Assembly: GCF_900107235.1 (NCBI RefSeq)
Contig: NZ_FNPF01000022.1
Coordinates: 1-48,718 of the forward strand
Length of the DNA: 48,718 nt
Direction: 5' to 3'
Source: Citreimonas salinaria
GTDB lineage: Bacteria; Pseudomonadota; Alphaproteobacteria; Rhodobacterales; Rhodobacteraceae
In this document: one piece after another, positions 1-8,628 of the stretch
How positions within the stretch are numbered: the first letter of the stretch is position 1
Layout of the letters: each line of letters opens with the position of its first letter
Translations under genes and position numbers: made by a program
Notes under the pieces: generated by a model
The model's database searches: none
Seen by the model: only the letters and a program-made list of their open reading frames with translations
Told to the model about the DNA's origin: nothing

Positions 1-20
1 ATGATCTCATAGTCAGACAT

Positions 21-48
21 AAGCACGTGCTTAGGCATATGCCTAAGC
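21..48. promoter_or_regulatory. Two overlapping palindromes upstream of the nuclease-TPR-PIN gene
   Basis: AAGCACGTGCTT (21-32) is a perfect 12-bp palindrome and GCTTAGGCATATGCCTAAGC (29-48) a perfect 20-bp palindrome; they share four bases. They end 18 bp before the GTG start of the large gene. Such nested dyads are typical of operators, so autoregulation is plausible, but no binding protein can be named from the sequence. Confidence 0.4.
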
Positions 49-66
49 CTCCATGGTTATGCCCGA

Positions 67-3000
67 GTGTCCGGTCGAAACGGGGGCCAGTTCACCGCGC
101 CGGCAGACTGGCAGGCGTTCGAGCGACTGACCAGGGATCTGTTCGAGAGCGAATGGAAAACAGACGATGCTCGCGCCAATGGCCGGTCGGGCCAGCAGCA
201 GCACGGAGTCGATGTTTACGGAACGGACCGGGTCCACAACAAAAAGGTGGGTGTCCAATGCAAAGGCCGCTCTGCGGGCTACGGAAAAGGCTTGAACGAG
301 AAGGAGCTTCGAGAGGAAGTCGAAAAGGCCAAGAAGTTCCGGCCACCCCTCGACAGGTTCATCCTCGCCACCACCGCCCAAAATGATGCGCGAATACAGG
401 AAGTCGCGCGCGAGCTGAACGAGAAGAACCGCAAGGAACACTTCTTCGAGGTGGATGTCCTTGGCTGGGATGAGATCAAGCACATCCTCAATCGCCATCC
501 ACGCGTTGCAGCAATTCATTGCTCGGGTGTATCGACGATCGCCGACCTTCAGATCACCGAAGCCTTGGGCGATGTTCATAAGGATCTGACACGGCAGATA
601 TCTGGTCTATCGACCGAGATCCGCTATTTCCATCGATCAGCCTCGATTGCGCCGGAGCGAGACCCATCAGATGACGCGCTCGGTCAGCGTATCACCGATG
701 CAGCCGATCTTCTCAACGACAGCCCTGCACAATCGGCCATCTCCCGGCTCGAACGGCTTCTCGGAACCGAAGGACGCGACGCAAGCGCCAGAAGTCGCTT
801 CCGCATCAAGGCCAACCTCGGATCCGCCCACTTCGCCAAGGGAGACAAGAAGGCAGCTGTAGATTGGTATCGTCAGGCTTACGACGAGTATCCCGATACG
901 CCTGAGGGAGTTTCAATTCTGGCGGCCGCTGAGGTCATCGCAGGCAACCGCGAGAAGGCAGCAGAACTGGCAGTTCGCGCCATGGCGCTGCCCGACCCGC
1001 AACAACGGGCCGCCGGAGTCTTCTTGGAAACCGCGCCTCTCGAGACCCCATGGCAGGATCTTCAGGCCCAGCTTCCGAAACAGTTTCAACGGGTCCCGGA
1101 GTTCCTCTTGGCGCTTGCGGAACATGCGCAGTGCGCCGGTCAGGTCAGGGATTACCGGCGCTTGGTCAAGGATGCGGTCAATCGGGATCCCGACAATTGG
1201 CGCGTGCGCGCATATGCGGGCTACCTCCGGTTTCAGGAGGTAGCGGAGCGCGAAGATATCCGCAGCCTCAGGCTCATGCGGAAGAGCGACATCGAGATCG
1301 TCGAGGATGCGAGAACGCATTTTCTCGTTGCTTGGAACCTGCTGCAGACGAGCGGCTGGGCCCGGGAGGCTGAAACCTGCGCCATGAACGCCCTCTCGGC
1401 CTCCCTGATGCTCGGGGACGAAACCAAGGCGGAACAGCTTCTCGAGGAGGCGTTCCGGAAGTTTGGGGAGACCCCGCAGCTGCTCCGTTTCCGCGCAGCA
1501 CACCACATGCACAAGGGTGAAGTTGGCACGGTCGCCGACGCCCTGTCGAGGATCCCGGAAGCCGACCGGGATCAGAACGACGAGCTCATGCTCCTTCAGG
1601 CGGAAATCAATGAAGGCGCTTATGCAGAAGCGCTCGCACGTGCCAACGTCCTGTATCGAGAAGCCGAAGACGCCGGTCTGCGTGTCGCATATGGCAACTG
1701 CCGCATCCTGGCCGCCGCGCAAATCGACTCTGACCGCTTCAAAGATGTCGCCCATGAAGTCCTGACGGATTACCCGGATTCCGCCCTGCTCCAGGCCTGC
1801 TTCGTGTTCAATCATCCGGGGGATCTCAACGATCCTGGGGTCATTGATCACCTTGCCGATCTGGCAGAGCACGAGACCAACAGCTTCGCTCGGGACCGTG
1901 CAGCTCATGCCCTCGCCAAGGTCGGCAGGAACTCCGAGGCCGCAGATATCTATCTCAGCCTCTGCAGTCCCGACACTGATACGCCCCAGCTTCGGATGGC
2001 CCTCCAGACCTTGGTGAACAGCCGCAGGATCCGCGAAGCCCGGGAACTCTACGGCAAGCTCGAGCCGGGAATGAAAGACACCGCAAGTATGCGCAGGATC
2101 GGCGCAGTCATCTTTCAATGCGCCGGCAACCTGAAGGGCGCCAGAAAGGAACTCGAGCACGTTTTCGACACGGGGGATGAAACCCTGGAAGACCGAGCTC
2201 GCTGGATCGACATCTGTGAGCGTCTGCCCGACATCCCGGCAATCAGCCGGTATCTCGACACCGTGCCGGTGGACATTGCCGGCGATCCCCGGATGCGAAT
2301 GCACCTTGCGCACAAGCTCGATCACTACACGGACGATTTCCACAAGGCTCTCGAGATTGGATACCGTGCCTTGCGCGAAGGCTACGACGACTCCCGAGTA
2401 CACCTCGGCTTCATGGTTGGTTTGATCCTGACCGGCCGGTCCGGGCGTCATGTCGATTTCGACCGCGAGGTTGTCGAGGAGGATACGGTGGTTGTGGTCT
2501 CACGCGATCACGCTGACCCGCTCACGAGGATCATCGAAACGGCTCCGACCCCGCGGGCAGACCGCGACGAGATTTCCCCTGATGACCCGTTGGCTCTTCG
2601 CCTGATGGGCAAGGCCGTGGGTGACAGTCTCCCGATGGATTCCGCGGTCGGGAAGTTGAACGCCACCGTCACAAAAATCCTGTCCAAGTATGCGCATGCG
2701 TATCATCGGTCTCAGAGGGACTTCGAGCGCCTGTTTCCTGAGAGCAAAATATTCGGAGCGCTGCGGATCGATGAAAATGATCTGGAAGGCAGCTTTCGTC
2801 CCATCCTCGACAGCGCAAGAGCGCGCGCTGAGCAGGTCAAGCGCATCGAGGAAGCTTACGAGTCTGGAAAGGCTCCTATAGCTCTGCTCGCCAAGGCTGG
2901 CGGAGGGACGGTCTTTGATTTCTGGGACTTCCTGCGGCACCACGGCAGCATCAAGATCAAGATGGCCCTCGGCAACGCCGTTGAGAGGAAGGTGGCAACG

Positions 3001-4056
3001 CAATCGGCTCTGAACGCGCCGGGCGTGATCGTCGATCCAATCACCCTATACGGTGCCCAGACTCTCGGCTTCGCCGAAAGCCTTCTTCAGGCATGCCCGG
3101 ATCTGCATATCACCCAGAGCAGTATCGATATGCTTCACGAGGCCTATCAAGCCAGGGTGGATGCCATCGGTGGGTCAGGACACCGAGGCAGCCTTGTCGC
3201 GGACGAGCACGGGGCGCGTATGATCGAGATGTCCCAGGAGACCTCCGACCTCCTAATCTCGAACCTCGGACGAACCCTCGAGGTTGCAAGAGGCCTGAAA
3301 ATCGCCATGCCGGAAGAAGGCACGACACTTCATCCGGATTTCGAAGCAGTCTTTGAAGACGTGGGCCCGTGCTTCGTGGATATGCTGGTAGTCGCCAAGG
3401 AGAGAGGGTGGACCTTGCTGGCGGATGATACTGCCCTCCGGCTGTTTGGCAGCCTGGATGGTATTTCATCAGCCTGGAGCCAGGTCGCGCTGCAGATCGC
3501 GCGCAACAAGCGCACGATTTCGCAGGAGGCTTATTCTGATGCCCTCGGCGCAATGCTGGAGGGAAATTATCGATACGTCAGCATCGACGGAGAAACGACA
3601 CAGTTCGAGTGGGAACGCAGAGACACTTCGCTCTGGTTGGAGCAATTCCTCGATCATATCGCCCTGCCGACGAACGACCCCTGGAGCGTTGCTCAGTTGA
3701 TTGGGTCCAGCCTCCTGGAACTCTGGGACGGCGAGGACGGTGGCGCGCGTTGCGCCGCCTATGCTGCCTTCATGCTTGAAGCTTTCTCAGAACGGTTGGG
3801 CGAAGATGGGGCGACCAAGATGCTGGGTGATTCAGTCGCCGCGGCAGTCTCGAGGGCGCAGAGAAACGCACGTAAGATCAAGCTTCCCCCGCTCCTGACG
3901 AGCACCACCCACCTTGTTTCCCCGGGTTTTCTGGCCCTGGAAATCAACCGAGACCTTAAAGAAGCCGTCCTGAACACAATTGGTGACTGCGTGAAGTCAG
4001 CACAGAATCTGACCAAGTTGCGCAGCAACGATCCCCTGGAACACGAAGCCTCATGA
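67..4056 (+). CDS. Mrr-like PD-(D/E)XK nuclease / TPR / PIN-domain fusion protein
   Basis: A 1329-residue protein. Residues 10-155 look like an Mrr-type restriction endonuclease fold: a helix with LTRDLFESEW, then GVDVYG (Asp49) and VQCKG (Gln64-x-Lys66), the D...QxK form of the catalytic core. Residues about 200-830 are alpha-helical with TPR-like repeats. From about residue 980 a PIN-like domain appears, with GVIVDP, a central SIDMLHEAY and a late LLADDTALR near residue 1118, which could supply the metal-binding acidic residues. A DNA nuclease joined through a scaffold to an RNA nuclease suggests a defence effector, but that is inference. The GTG start at 67 is the only good one after an in-frame stop at 10-12; no strong RBS is seen. 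It lies in an island with a type I RM system. Confidence 0.75.
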   Translation: MSGRNGGQFTAPADWQAFERLTRDLFESEWKTDDARANGRSGQQQHGVDVYGTDRVHNKKVGVQCKGRSAGYGKGLNEKELREEVEKAKKFRPPLDRFILATTAQNDARIQEVARELNEKNRKEHFFEVDVLGWDEIKHILNRHPRVAAIHCSGVSTIADLQITEALGDVHKDLTRQISGLSTEIRYFHRSASIAPERDPSDDALGQRITDAADLLNDSPAQSAISRLERLLGTEGRDASARSRFRIKANLGSAHFAKGDKKAAVDWYRQAYDEYPDTPEGVSILAAAEVIAGNREKAAELAVRAMALPDPQQRAAGVFLETAPLETPWQDLQAQLPKQFQRVPEFLLALAEHAQCAGQVRDYRRLVKDAVNRDPDNWRVRAYAGYLRFQEVAEREDIRSLRLMRKSDIEIVEDARTHFLVAWNLLQTSGWAREAETCAMNALSASLMLGDETKAEQLLEEAFRKFGETPQLLRFRAAHHMHKGEVGTVADALSRIPEADRDQNDELMLLQAEINEGAYAEALARANVLYREAEDAGLRVAYGNCRILAAAQIDSDRFKDVAHEVLTDYPDSALLQACFVFNHPGDLNDPGVIDHLADLAEHETNSFARDRAAHALAKVGRNSEAADIYLSLCSPDTDTPQLRMALQTLVNSRRIREARELYGKLEPGMKDTASMRRIGAVIFQCAGNLKGARKELEHVFDTGDETLEDRARWIDICERLPDIPAISRYLDTVPVDIAGDPRMRMHLAHKLDHYTDDFHKALEIGYRALREGYDDSRVHLGFMVGLILTGRSGRHVDFDREVVEEDTVVVVSRDHADPLTRIIETAPTPRADRDEISPDDPLALRLMGKAVGDSLPMDSAVGKLNATVTKILSKYAHAYHRSQRDFERLFPESKIFGALRIDENDLEGSFRPILDSARARAEQVKRIEEAYESGKAPIALLAKAGGGTVFDFWDFLRHHGSIKIKMALGNAVERKVATQSALNAPGVIVDPITLYGAQTLGFAESLLQACPDLHITQSSIDMLHEAYQARVDAIGGSGHRGSLVADEHGARMIEMSQETSDLLISNLGRTLEVARGLKIAMPEEGTTLHPDFEAVFEDVGPCFVDMLVVAKERGWTLLADDTALRLFGSLDGISSAWSQVALQIARNKRTISQEAYSDALGAMLEGNYRYVSIDGETTQFEWERRDTSLWLEQFLDHIALPTNDPWSVAQLIGSSLLELWDGEDGGARCAAYAAFMLEAFSERLGEDGATKMLGDSVAAAVSRAQRNARKIKLPPLLTSTTHLVSPGFLALEINRDLKEAVLNTIGDCVKSAQNLTKLRSNDPLEHEAS

Positions 4057-4057
4057 G

Positions 4058-4073
4058 GTTGGCAGCTGCCAAC
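4058..4073. repeat. 16-bp palindrome, copy 1
   Basis: GTTGGCAGCTGCCAAC, a perfect palindrome one base after the stop codon of the large nuclease gene. The same 16-mer recurs at 5683 and, with one change, at 5176. No T-run follows, so a simple terminator is unlikely; an operator for the nearby XRE regulator is possible. Confidence 0.6.
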
Positions 4074-4109
4074 TGAGGTCCTCGGTTCAACCTGCTCGAG
4101 ACTGCGCCC

Positions 4110-4361
4110 ATGAGATATCTGAGCATCAGACGCGAAATCGAAGGCAGCCTGCCCACCGTGGCGGAGCTCCTTCGTCAGAAGGGCAAGAAAGATGCTCCCC
4201 GCGCCATGAGCCAGGCGAACATCGAGATCACCGAAGTCGGCTACGACAACTGTTCTGACCCCGCCATGCAATCACCCAGATTGATCGGTCGAGTTCGAAG
4301 ACTGCCCGCGAGATTGGGGCGTTGTTTCCAGGGATGCGTGGCGCCATCAAGGCCCCGTTAG
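4110..4361 (+). pseudogene. Possible small or truncated ORF, unknown
   Basis: An 83-codon ORF between the large nuclease gene and the hypothetical gene at 4401. The first 50 residues (MRYLSIRREIEGSLPTVAEL onward to about EVGYDN) look like a plausible protein N-terminus. The remainder is arginine-rich and looks like out-of-frame sequence, suggesting a gene cut by a deletion or frameshift. No RBS is convincing. It could equally be non-coding sequence. Confidence 0.25.
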
Positions 4362-4400
4362 CGTCCATTGATTTTACTCCCCCAATAGGGTATATGTTTC

Positions 4401-4742
4401 GTGCAAGATGCGGTTATCCTGTCGGTCACCATCGATGACTCGGAAGATCCGGTCGTGATCGTGTCCATCGAGATCGCCGAGGGACGCCTCGAGGTCATGG
4501 CCGAGATTGAAATCGACCAGGACCGCAGGATGATCATTGCGACGGGCCTTCATCTGCACGGTGCGGGCTTCGATCCGAATGGCTTGGGGCCTTTGAGGCT
4601 CCGGCAGATTGTAAGGGCCATGCTCGAGGAGTTGGACTATGACGAATGCAGGATTGAAGGAGGTGTTCGGACGACTGGGGCAAGTCCAGGACGTCGACCG
4701 AAACCAGTCCGGTTCAGAAGAAAGTCTCGTTCTGCGTCCTGA
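4401..4742 (+). CDS. Conserved-looking hypothetical protein
   Basis: 113 residues from a GTG start; the beginning alternates hydrophobic and acidic residues (VILSVTIDDSEDPVVIVSIE), suggesting a small beta-rich fold, and then an alpha segment LRLRQIVRAMLEELDY. I do not recognise the family. It overlaps the next gene by 104 nt in another frame, and the RBS of that gene lies inside it, so the two are probably translationally linked. The last 20 residues (RRPKPVRFRRKSR) are basic. Function unknown; pairing with an XRE regulator suggests a small regulatory or toxin-antitoxin-like unit. Confidence 0.5.
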   Translation: MQDAVILSVTIDDSEDPVVIVSIEIAEGRLEVMAEIEIDQDRRMIIATGLHLHGAGFDPNGLGPLRLRQIVRAMLEELDYDECRIEGGVRTTGASPGRRPKPVRFRRKSRSAS

Positions 4743-5169
4743 GGGCGCGACTTCCGCGATCAACGCAATTGCGGCGACACGCGCCCTTGCACAGTGCGGG
4801 CTCACGCTTCTCCGGGCGAAGCGGGCCGTGGAAGCTGTCATTGCCGGAGAGGAGCTCACTCTCGTTCTTCCGAAAGTGGCCTCGCGAGATCGCCTGGTCG
4901 AGGATCTCGCCGCCGCGGGACTGCAGGGCAAATTCTTTCGAAAGAGACTTCGCATGAAGTCCAAGGTTGAAGCCGGAAAATGGGTCAGGAAAGTCCGCGT
5001 ACGTGCAGGCCTGACCCAGGAGCAGTTCGCCGTCGTGTATGGCGTAGATCTCAAGACCCTCCAGAAATACGAGCAATGCGCGAGTGTCCCGGCCGCGTCC
5101 GTCCTGTCCTACCTCCAGATGATCGAAGCGGATCCCGAGGCCGTGAAGCGCATGCGCATCGAAGGGTGA
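4639..5169 (+). CDS. XRE-family transcriptional regulator with N-terminal accessory domain
   Basis: 176 residues. The C-terminal 60 residues form a Cro/C1-type helix-turn-helix: VRKVRVRAGLTQEQFAVVYGVDLKTLQKYEQ followed by a SYLQMIEADPEAVKR tail typical of HigA/XRE proteins. The central segment ALAQCGLTLLRAKRAVEAVI resembles the small helical domain often found before the HTH in this class. The ATG at 4639 has GAGGAG seven bases upstream. It overlaps the 4401 gene. A 16-bp palindrome (5176-5191) lies just past the stop and another at 4058, making these candidate operators. Regulator or antitoxin is likely; the partner is not certain. Confidence 0.75.
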   Translation: MTNAGLKEVFGRLGQVQDVDRNQSGSEESLVLRPEGATSAINAIAATRALAQCGLTLLRAKRAVEAVIAGEELTLVLPKVASRDRLVEDLAAAGLQGKFFRKRLRMKSKVEAGKWVRKVRVRAGLTQEQFAVVYGVDLKTLQKYEQCASVPAASVLSYLQMIEADPEAVKRMRIEG

Positions 5170-5175
5170 CGCCGC

Positions 5176-5191
5176 GTTGGCAGCGGCCAAC
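5176..5191. repeat. 16-bp palindrome, copy 2 (one mismatch)
   Basis: GTTGGCAGCGGCCAAC: arms GTTGGC/GCCAAC are intact and only the centre differs from copies 1 and 3. It lies 6 bp after the XRE gene stop and 47 bp before the next start codon, so it could be an operator for the gene at 5239. Confidence 0.55.
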
Positions 5192-5238
5192 GCTTTCCGG
5201 AAGGGTCACTGCCGTTCGCACATAGGAGATGCAGGACC

Positions 5239-5673
5239 TTGTCCCCGACCTCGAACCCTGCCTTCACCCCGGAACGACACGCGTTCCGAAAGCTGGACCT
5301 GGATGGCCCCGGCGGCATGCAGTGGTTCGAACTTCACCACCCCGATTTCGTCATGGAGGGTCGCGATCCACTGCGGCTGAACGTGTATCTCACCCGGGAC
5401 GGCGACTTCACGACAATCTGGTATGGCCTGATCGATCCGCTCATCGCCGAGGCAAAGCTGGGCATGGACGACGACCGAGGGATGGAGCTGGCGCAACTAT
5501 ACGAAACCATCCTCTTTCGCGGCGACATAGGAGACGATGCCTTCGGAGCGAGCGTTCTCAAGGCGACCCGCGTCACGCGAATGGCGCCTGCCATTCTAAG
5601 AATGTCTGATGAGCATGGTTTGGAGTGCCTGCCTCTCGACGCGGCTCGAGACAAGCAGGAGCGCCCGGCCTGA
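5239..5673 (+). CDS. Hypothetical protein
   Basis: 144 residues from a TTG codon with AGGAG nine bases upstream (5225-5229). The sequence is smooth and protein-like (FRKLDLDGPGGMQWFELHHP, then PLRLNVYLTRDGDFTTIWYG), consistent with a small alpha/beta fold. I cannot name a family. The gene is flanked by the 16-bp palindromes at 5176 and 5683. No signal peptide or membrane segment is visible. The ATG at 5229 is in another frame. Confidence 0.55.
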   Translation: MSPTSNPAFTPERHAFRKLDLDGPGGMQWFELHHPDFVMEGRDPLRLNVYLTRDGDFTTIWYGLIDPLIAEAKLGMDDDRGMELAQLYETILFRGDIGDDAFGASVLKATRVTRMAPAILRMSDEHGLECLPLDAARDKQERPA

Positions 5674-5682
5674 AGCGGTGAT

Positions 5683-5698
5683 GTTGGCAGCTGCCAAC
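5683..5698. repeat. 16-bp palindrome, copy 3
   Basis: GTTGGCAGCTGCCAAC, identical to copy 1, ten bases after the stop codon of the 5239 gene. No open reading frame follows closely, so if it is an operator its target is not obvious; it may instead mark a gene end or a recombination scar. Confidence 0.6.
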
Positions 5699-6267
5699 AT
5701 CAATCTCCGCGACAGATCATCATTCAACCAGATCCCTGAGCATCCGCCGAGAGATCAAAGCAAGGCGGCTGCGCGGCCAGCCCTTTGCGTTTCGTGGTGC
5801 AAGTTCAGGCCAGGGTCGCTGCAATTAAGGTGTCTCGCGGACATAAAGCTCCCGAAGAAATTCTCGGAAGGCGTTGATCCCCGGACGTCGGCTGTGCGGA
5901 CAAAGCCGCCTGACACCCTTGCAGCGAACCCCCCCGCGTGGGTGCCGAGTATCTAAGACGGCCGCGGCGGTGCAGCAGGGTTTCCCAGAAGCGGTCGTTC
6001 GAACATTGCCAAATATGCCAAATCGGAACCAGGTTACGTCCCAGCCAAAGTCCAATCCGCAGCTCGGCTCGGCGATCGAAGGAGTGACATTCAATCGGCG
6101 CGATCTTGCCCACCCGATCTTCCTATGAATGCATGTCTCGACAATCCGCCGAAAATGCTGCGAAGCGGGTCGGAGGATACTGCCCAGCGCACCGGGCGTG
6201 AGTTATGAAGACATTGCTTCCCTCTTCCTCACCGGCCGATCCGCGTACCCAAGAAGGACCCGCCTCG
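5699..6267. other. Intergenic stretch, no supported gene
   Basis: About 570 bp with only short overlapping ORFs of poor composition on both strands. I see no tRNA, terminator or clear repeat. It may contain degraded genes. Confidence 0.5.
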
Positions 6268-6981
6268 ATGCGACCGCAATATGTCCACCTGCGCTGCCTT
6301 GCTGGCCTTCTCGCTGCACTCGCACTCGCCGCCTGCAGCACCGAAACCACGCGTTTCAATCCGTTGACCGATGTCCTGACCCCGCTCCCCGGCGTGGATG
6401 CCGAGACCCAAGCAATGTACGCTTCTGTTCCGGACGGGGACATAACCGTTCCGGCAGTGCCGCCGAAGTACCTGTCCGACGGCAAGGCCCGGCAGCTGGT
6501 AGATTATTCGACCTCCGAGCCAACCGGTACCATCATAGTCGACCCATATGCCCGACTGCTCTACCACGTGCAGGAAGGTGACAAGGCGATGCGCTATTCC
6601 ATCGCCGTCGGGGAGGCGGGCTATGGCTTCTCGGGCACTGCGCGGGTGGCCTATGTGCGCAAGTGGCCGGGCTGGACCCCGACGCAAAACATGATCCGTC
6701 GGGAACCCGAAAAGTTCCAGCAATACGCGGACGGAGTGGAAGGCGGACTGGAAAACCCGTTGGGTGCACGGGCTCTCTACCTCTACAGGGGCGGACGCGA
6801 CACTTTCTACCGCATCCACGGAACACCCAGCCCGTGGACCATCGGCCACCAGGCCTCGTCGGGTTGCATCCGAATGTTCAACCAAGACGTGATGCACCTC
6901 GCGGAGCGGGTCCGGGATGGAGCACGCGTCGTGGTTCTTACCGAAGCACAATCCAACGCGGGCAACGAGGTGGACGTCTGA
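6268..6981 (+). CDS. L,D-transpeptidase (YkuD/ErfK family), lipoprotein
   Basis: 237 residues. The N-terminus has a lipoprotein signal (LAGLLAALALAACSTE) with Cys23 as the probable lipidation site. The C-terminal half is a YkuD catalytic domain: HGTPSPWTIGHQASSGCIRM carries the conserved His and the nucleophile Cys200. Such enzymes form 3-3 peptidoglycan cross-links or attach proteins to peptidoglycan in the periplasm. The ATG at 6268 is preferred because AAGGA lies nine bases upstream and the signal peptide starts at once; an in-frame ATG at 6205 would add 21 unlikely residues. It is a single gene, apparently housekeeping-like, within an accessory region. Confidence 0.9.
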   Translation: MRPQYVHLRCLAGLLAALALAACSTETTRFNPLTDVLTPLPGVDAETQAMYASVPDGDITVPAVPPKYLSDGKARQLVDYSTSEPTGTIIVDPYARLLYHVQEGDKAMRYSIAVGEAGYGFSGTARVAYVRKWPGWTPTQNMIRREPEKFQQYADGVEGGLENPLGARALYLYRGGRDTFYRIHGTPSPWTIGHQASSGCIRMFNQDVMHLAERVRDGARVVVLTEAQSNAGNEVDV

Positions 6982-7315
6982 GGTCCCGGCACGGCGACTT
7001 CCCATCTCAGAGGCCAAGCAATGCGGCTCAGGCAAGGCATTCAACCTGGCTGTGTCGGGCCAATTCGCTAAAAGGCGTGGATCATTCGCTGGTTGGGGGT
7101 GTTGGCTTTCTGGATATGCGAGCGAATGCGAAAGACGGCGACCGCATCGGGCTCGAAGCCGCCATGCAAGTCGGCAGCTGACGCATGATATCGAGGCGCC
7201 GCCGATGTCGGCAGCCGACGGCTCGGTGAAGCCATCTTGCACTCGCGGCTAAAGCCTGGACTCCGCCCTCCTTGTGGCATTGGATGCAGCTATAGCCGGA
7301 TGCTACACTCCGTCC
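6982..7315. other. Intergenic stretch with two diverged relatives of the 16-bp palindrome
   Basis: No gene is supported. GTCGGCAGCTGAC (7170-7182) and the dyad GTCGGCAGCCGAC (7207-7219) resemble the GTTGGCAGCTGCCAAC palindromes further left. They precede the small gene at 7316 and may belong to the same family of sites. Confidence 0.4.
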
Positions 7316-7525
7316 ATGACATGGAAACCGACATCCGAGATGAGCCGCGATGAACTCGAGCAGTTGCGCGGTGCTGTCGAGCGGCTGGCTGTGTATGTAC
7401 CACGCGACCTTACTGCCGACGAATCCGCGTGGCTCGATGCCTTTACCGAAAAGGTGGGCAAGCCCACGGAATCTGAAGAGGCGTTCTACGCAGACCGACG
7501 CAAAGCCAATGAAACGGCGAGGTGA
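7316..7525 (+). CDS. Small hypothetical protein, 3' end replaced by IS insertion
   Basis: 69 codons as it stands (MTWKPTSEMSRDELEQLRGA...). The TGA stop is supplied by the first bases of the IS3 element (7523). If the IS and one GAGG copy are removed, the frame continues for six more codons and ends at a TGA (10423-10425) that overlaps the next gene's ATG (10422), an ATGA coupling. The original product was therefore about 75 residues and co-translated with the 10422 gene. Function unknown; helical and charged. An in-frame ATG at 7274 exists but is less likely. Confidence 0.55.
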   Translation: MTWKPTSEMSRDELEQLRGAVERLAVYVPRDLTADESAWLDAFTEKVGKPTESEEAFYADRRKANETAR

Positions 7526-7588
7526 CCTGCCCCCCGTGGCATCGCTCACCGTGATGTAGAGTCTGCTCAACCGCGAAGGAGCAGACGA

Positions 7589-7852
7589 ATGAGGAAGAGC
7601 CGTTTCACCGAGGCGCAGATTATCGGGATGATCAAGGAGCAGGAGGCGGGGATGGCCACGGCAGAAGTGTGCCGCAGACATGGCCTGAGCCCTGCGACGT
7701 TCTACAAGCTCAAAGCCAAGTATGGCGGCCTGGAGGTCTCCGACGCTGCTCGTCTGAAGGCCTTGGAAGACGAGAACGCCAAGCTCAAGCGCCTGCTGGC
7801 CGACACCATGCTGGATAACGTCGTGCTGAAGGATCTGCTGGGAAAGAACTGA
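7589..7852 (+). CDS. IS3-family transposase OrfA
   Basis: 87 residues, the typical OrfA: KSRFTEAQIIGMIKEQEAG, a helix-turn-helix (AEVCRRHGLSPATFYKLKAKYGG) and a C-terminal leucine-zipper-like helix (LKALEDENAKLKRLLAD). The start has GAAGGAG just upstream. OrfB follows in another frame, normally joined to OrfA by programmed -1 frameshifting. Because orfB is interrupted, the element is not expected to be autonomously active. Confidence 0.93.
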   Translation: MRKSRFTEAQIIGMIKEQEAGMATAEVCRRHGLSPATFYKLKAKYGGLEVSDAARLKALEDENAKLKRLLADTMLDNVVLKDLLGKN

Positions 7853-7857
7853 CGACA

Positions 7858-8424
7858 TTGACCAGGCGGCGAGAGGCAGCGCTGCGGGCAATGCGAGATC
7901 ACGACATTTCGCAGCGCCGGGCCTGCCAGCTTGTCGGTGTCGATCCCAAGACGGTCCGGCGCACACGCCCGCCGGACTGCCCAGAGATCCGCGAGGAAAT
8001 GAAGGAGATCGCCGGGAAGCGGCGCCGGTTCGGCTATCGCCGGATCGGCATCCTGCTCGAGCGCAAGGGCATGACCATGAACCACAAGAAGCTCTATCGG
8101 CTCTACCGGGAGGAAGGGCTGTCGGTGAAGCGACGGCGCGGGCGCAAGCGGGCTCGCGGCACGCGCACGCCGATGCCGGAGGCGGCGCGTCCCAATGCGC
8201 GCTGGTCGCTCGACTTTCTGGCCGACAGCTTCGGCGCCTCGCGCAAGTTCCGCATTCTGGCGGTAATCGATGATTGCTGCCGCGAGAACCTGTGCCTGAT
8301 CGCTGACACCAGCATCTCGGGTTCCCGCGTGGCCCGCGAGTTGGATGCGCTGGTGCGGATATATGGGAAGCCCGCGTGCATCGTCAGCGACAACGTCCTA
8401 TGTCGGGAAGTTTTGGCTGCTTAG
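7858..8424 (+). pseudogene. IS3-family transposase OrfB, 5' part (interrupted)
   Basis: Encodes the N-terminal part of OrfB: an HTH_21-type region (KRRRFGYRRIGILLERKGMT) and the start of the DDE integrase core (NARWSLDFLADSFGASRKFR and CIVSDN). The frame breaks at IVSDN, where the second catalytic Asp region is followed by IS110 sequence and a stop at 8422-8424. The remainder of OrfB resumes at about 10020 with GTEFTSRA. Confidence 0.9.
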
Positions 8425-8628
8425 GTCAGCAGGTCATGGGGCGTCCGGTGTCCCGGACGCCCTGTTACGGTTGCCCAGACGGGCTCTGCCGTCAAGAAAT
8501 GATCTCTTCCATAGCAAACACAGGGTACGCGCTGCGGCGGCCCTCACCGTCCTCAATACGAGATCCCAAATCCCAAGCAGAAGGCCCGAACATTATCTAC
8601 GAGGTCAGCAAGCTGCCTCCACGGCTCG
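8395..8628 (-). ncRNA. Candidate bridge-RNA region of the IS110/IS1111 element
   Basis: This 234-nt non-coding end follows the transposase gene, where IS1111-type members are thought to encode the RNA guide that pairs with target and donor DNA. It contains a strong hairpin, GGGCGTCCGG (8439-8448) with CCGGACGCCC (8453-8462) and a 4-nt loop. The assignment rests on position and family knowledge; guide loops matching the orfB target were not demonstrated. Confidence 0.3.

Noticed and set aside
913-2451. 512-codon minus-strand ORF opposite the large nuclease gene
   Set aside because: It mirrors the plus-strand codons and has no recognisable motif; high GC leaves long antisense frames.
4058-5698. 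16-bp palindromes as integron attC sites
   Set aside because: They lack the paired core sites and length of attC, and there is no integron integrase; the genes are not arranged as cassettes with consistent spacing.
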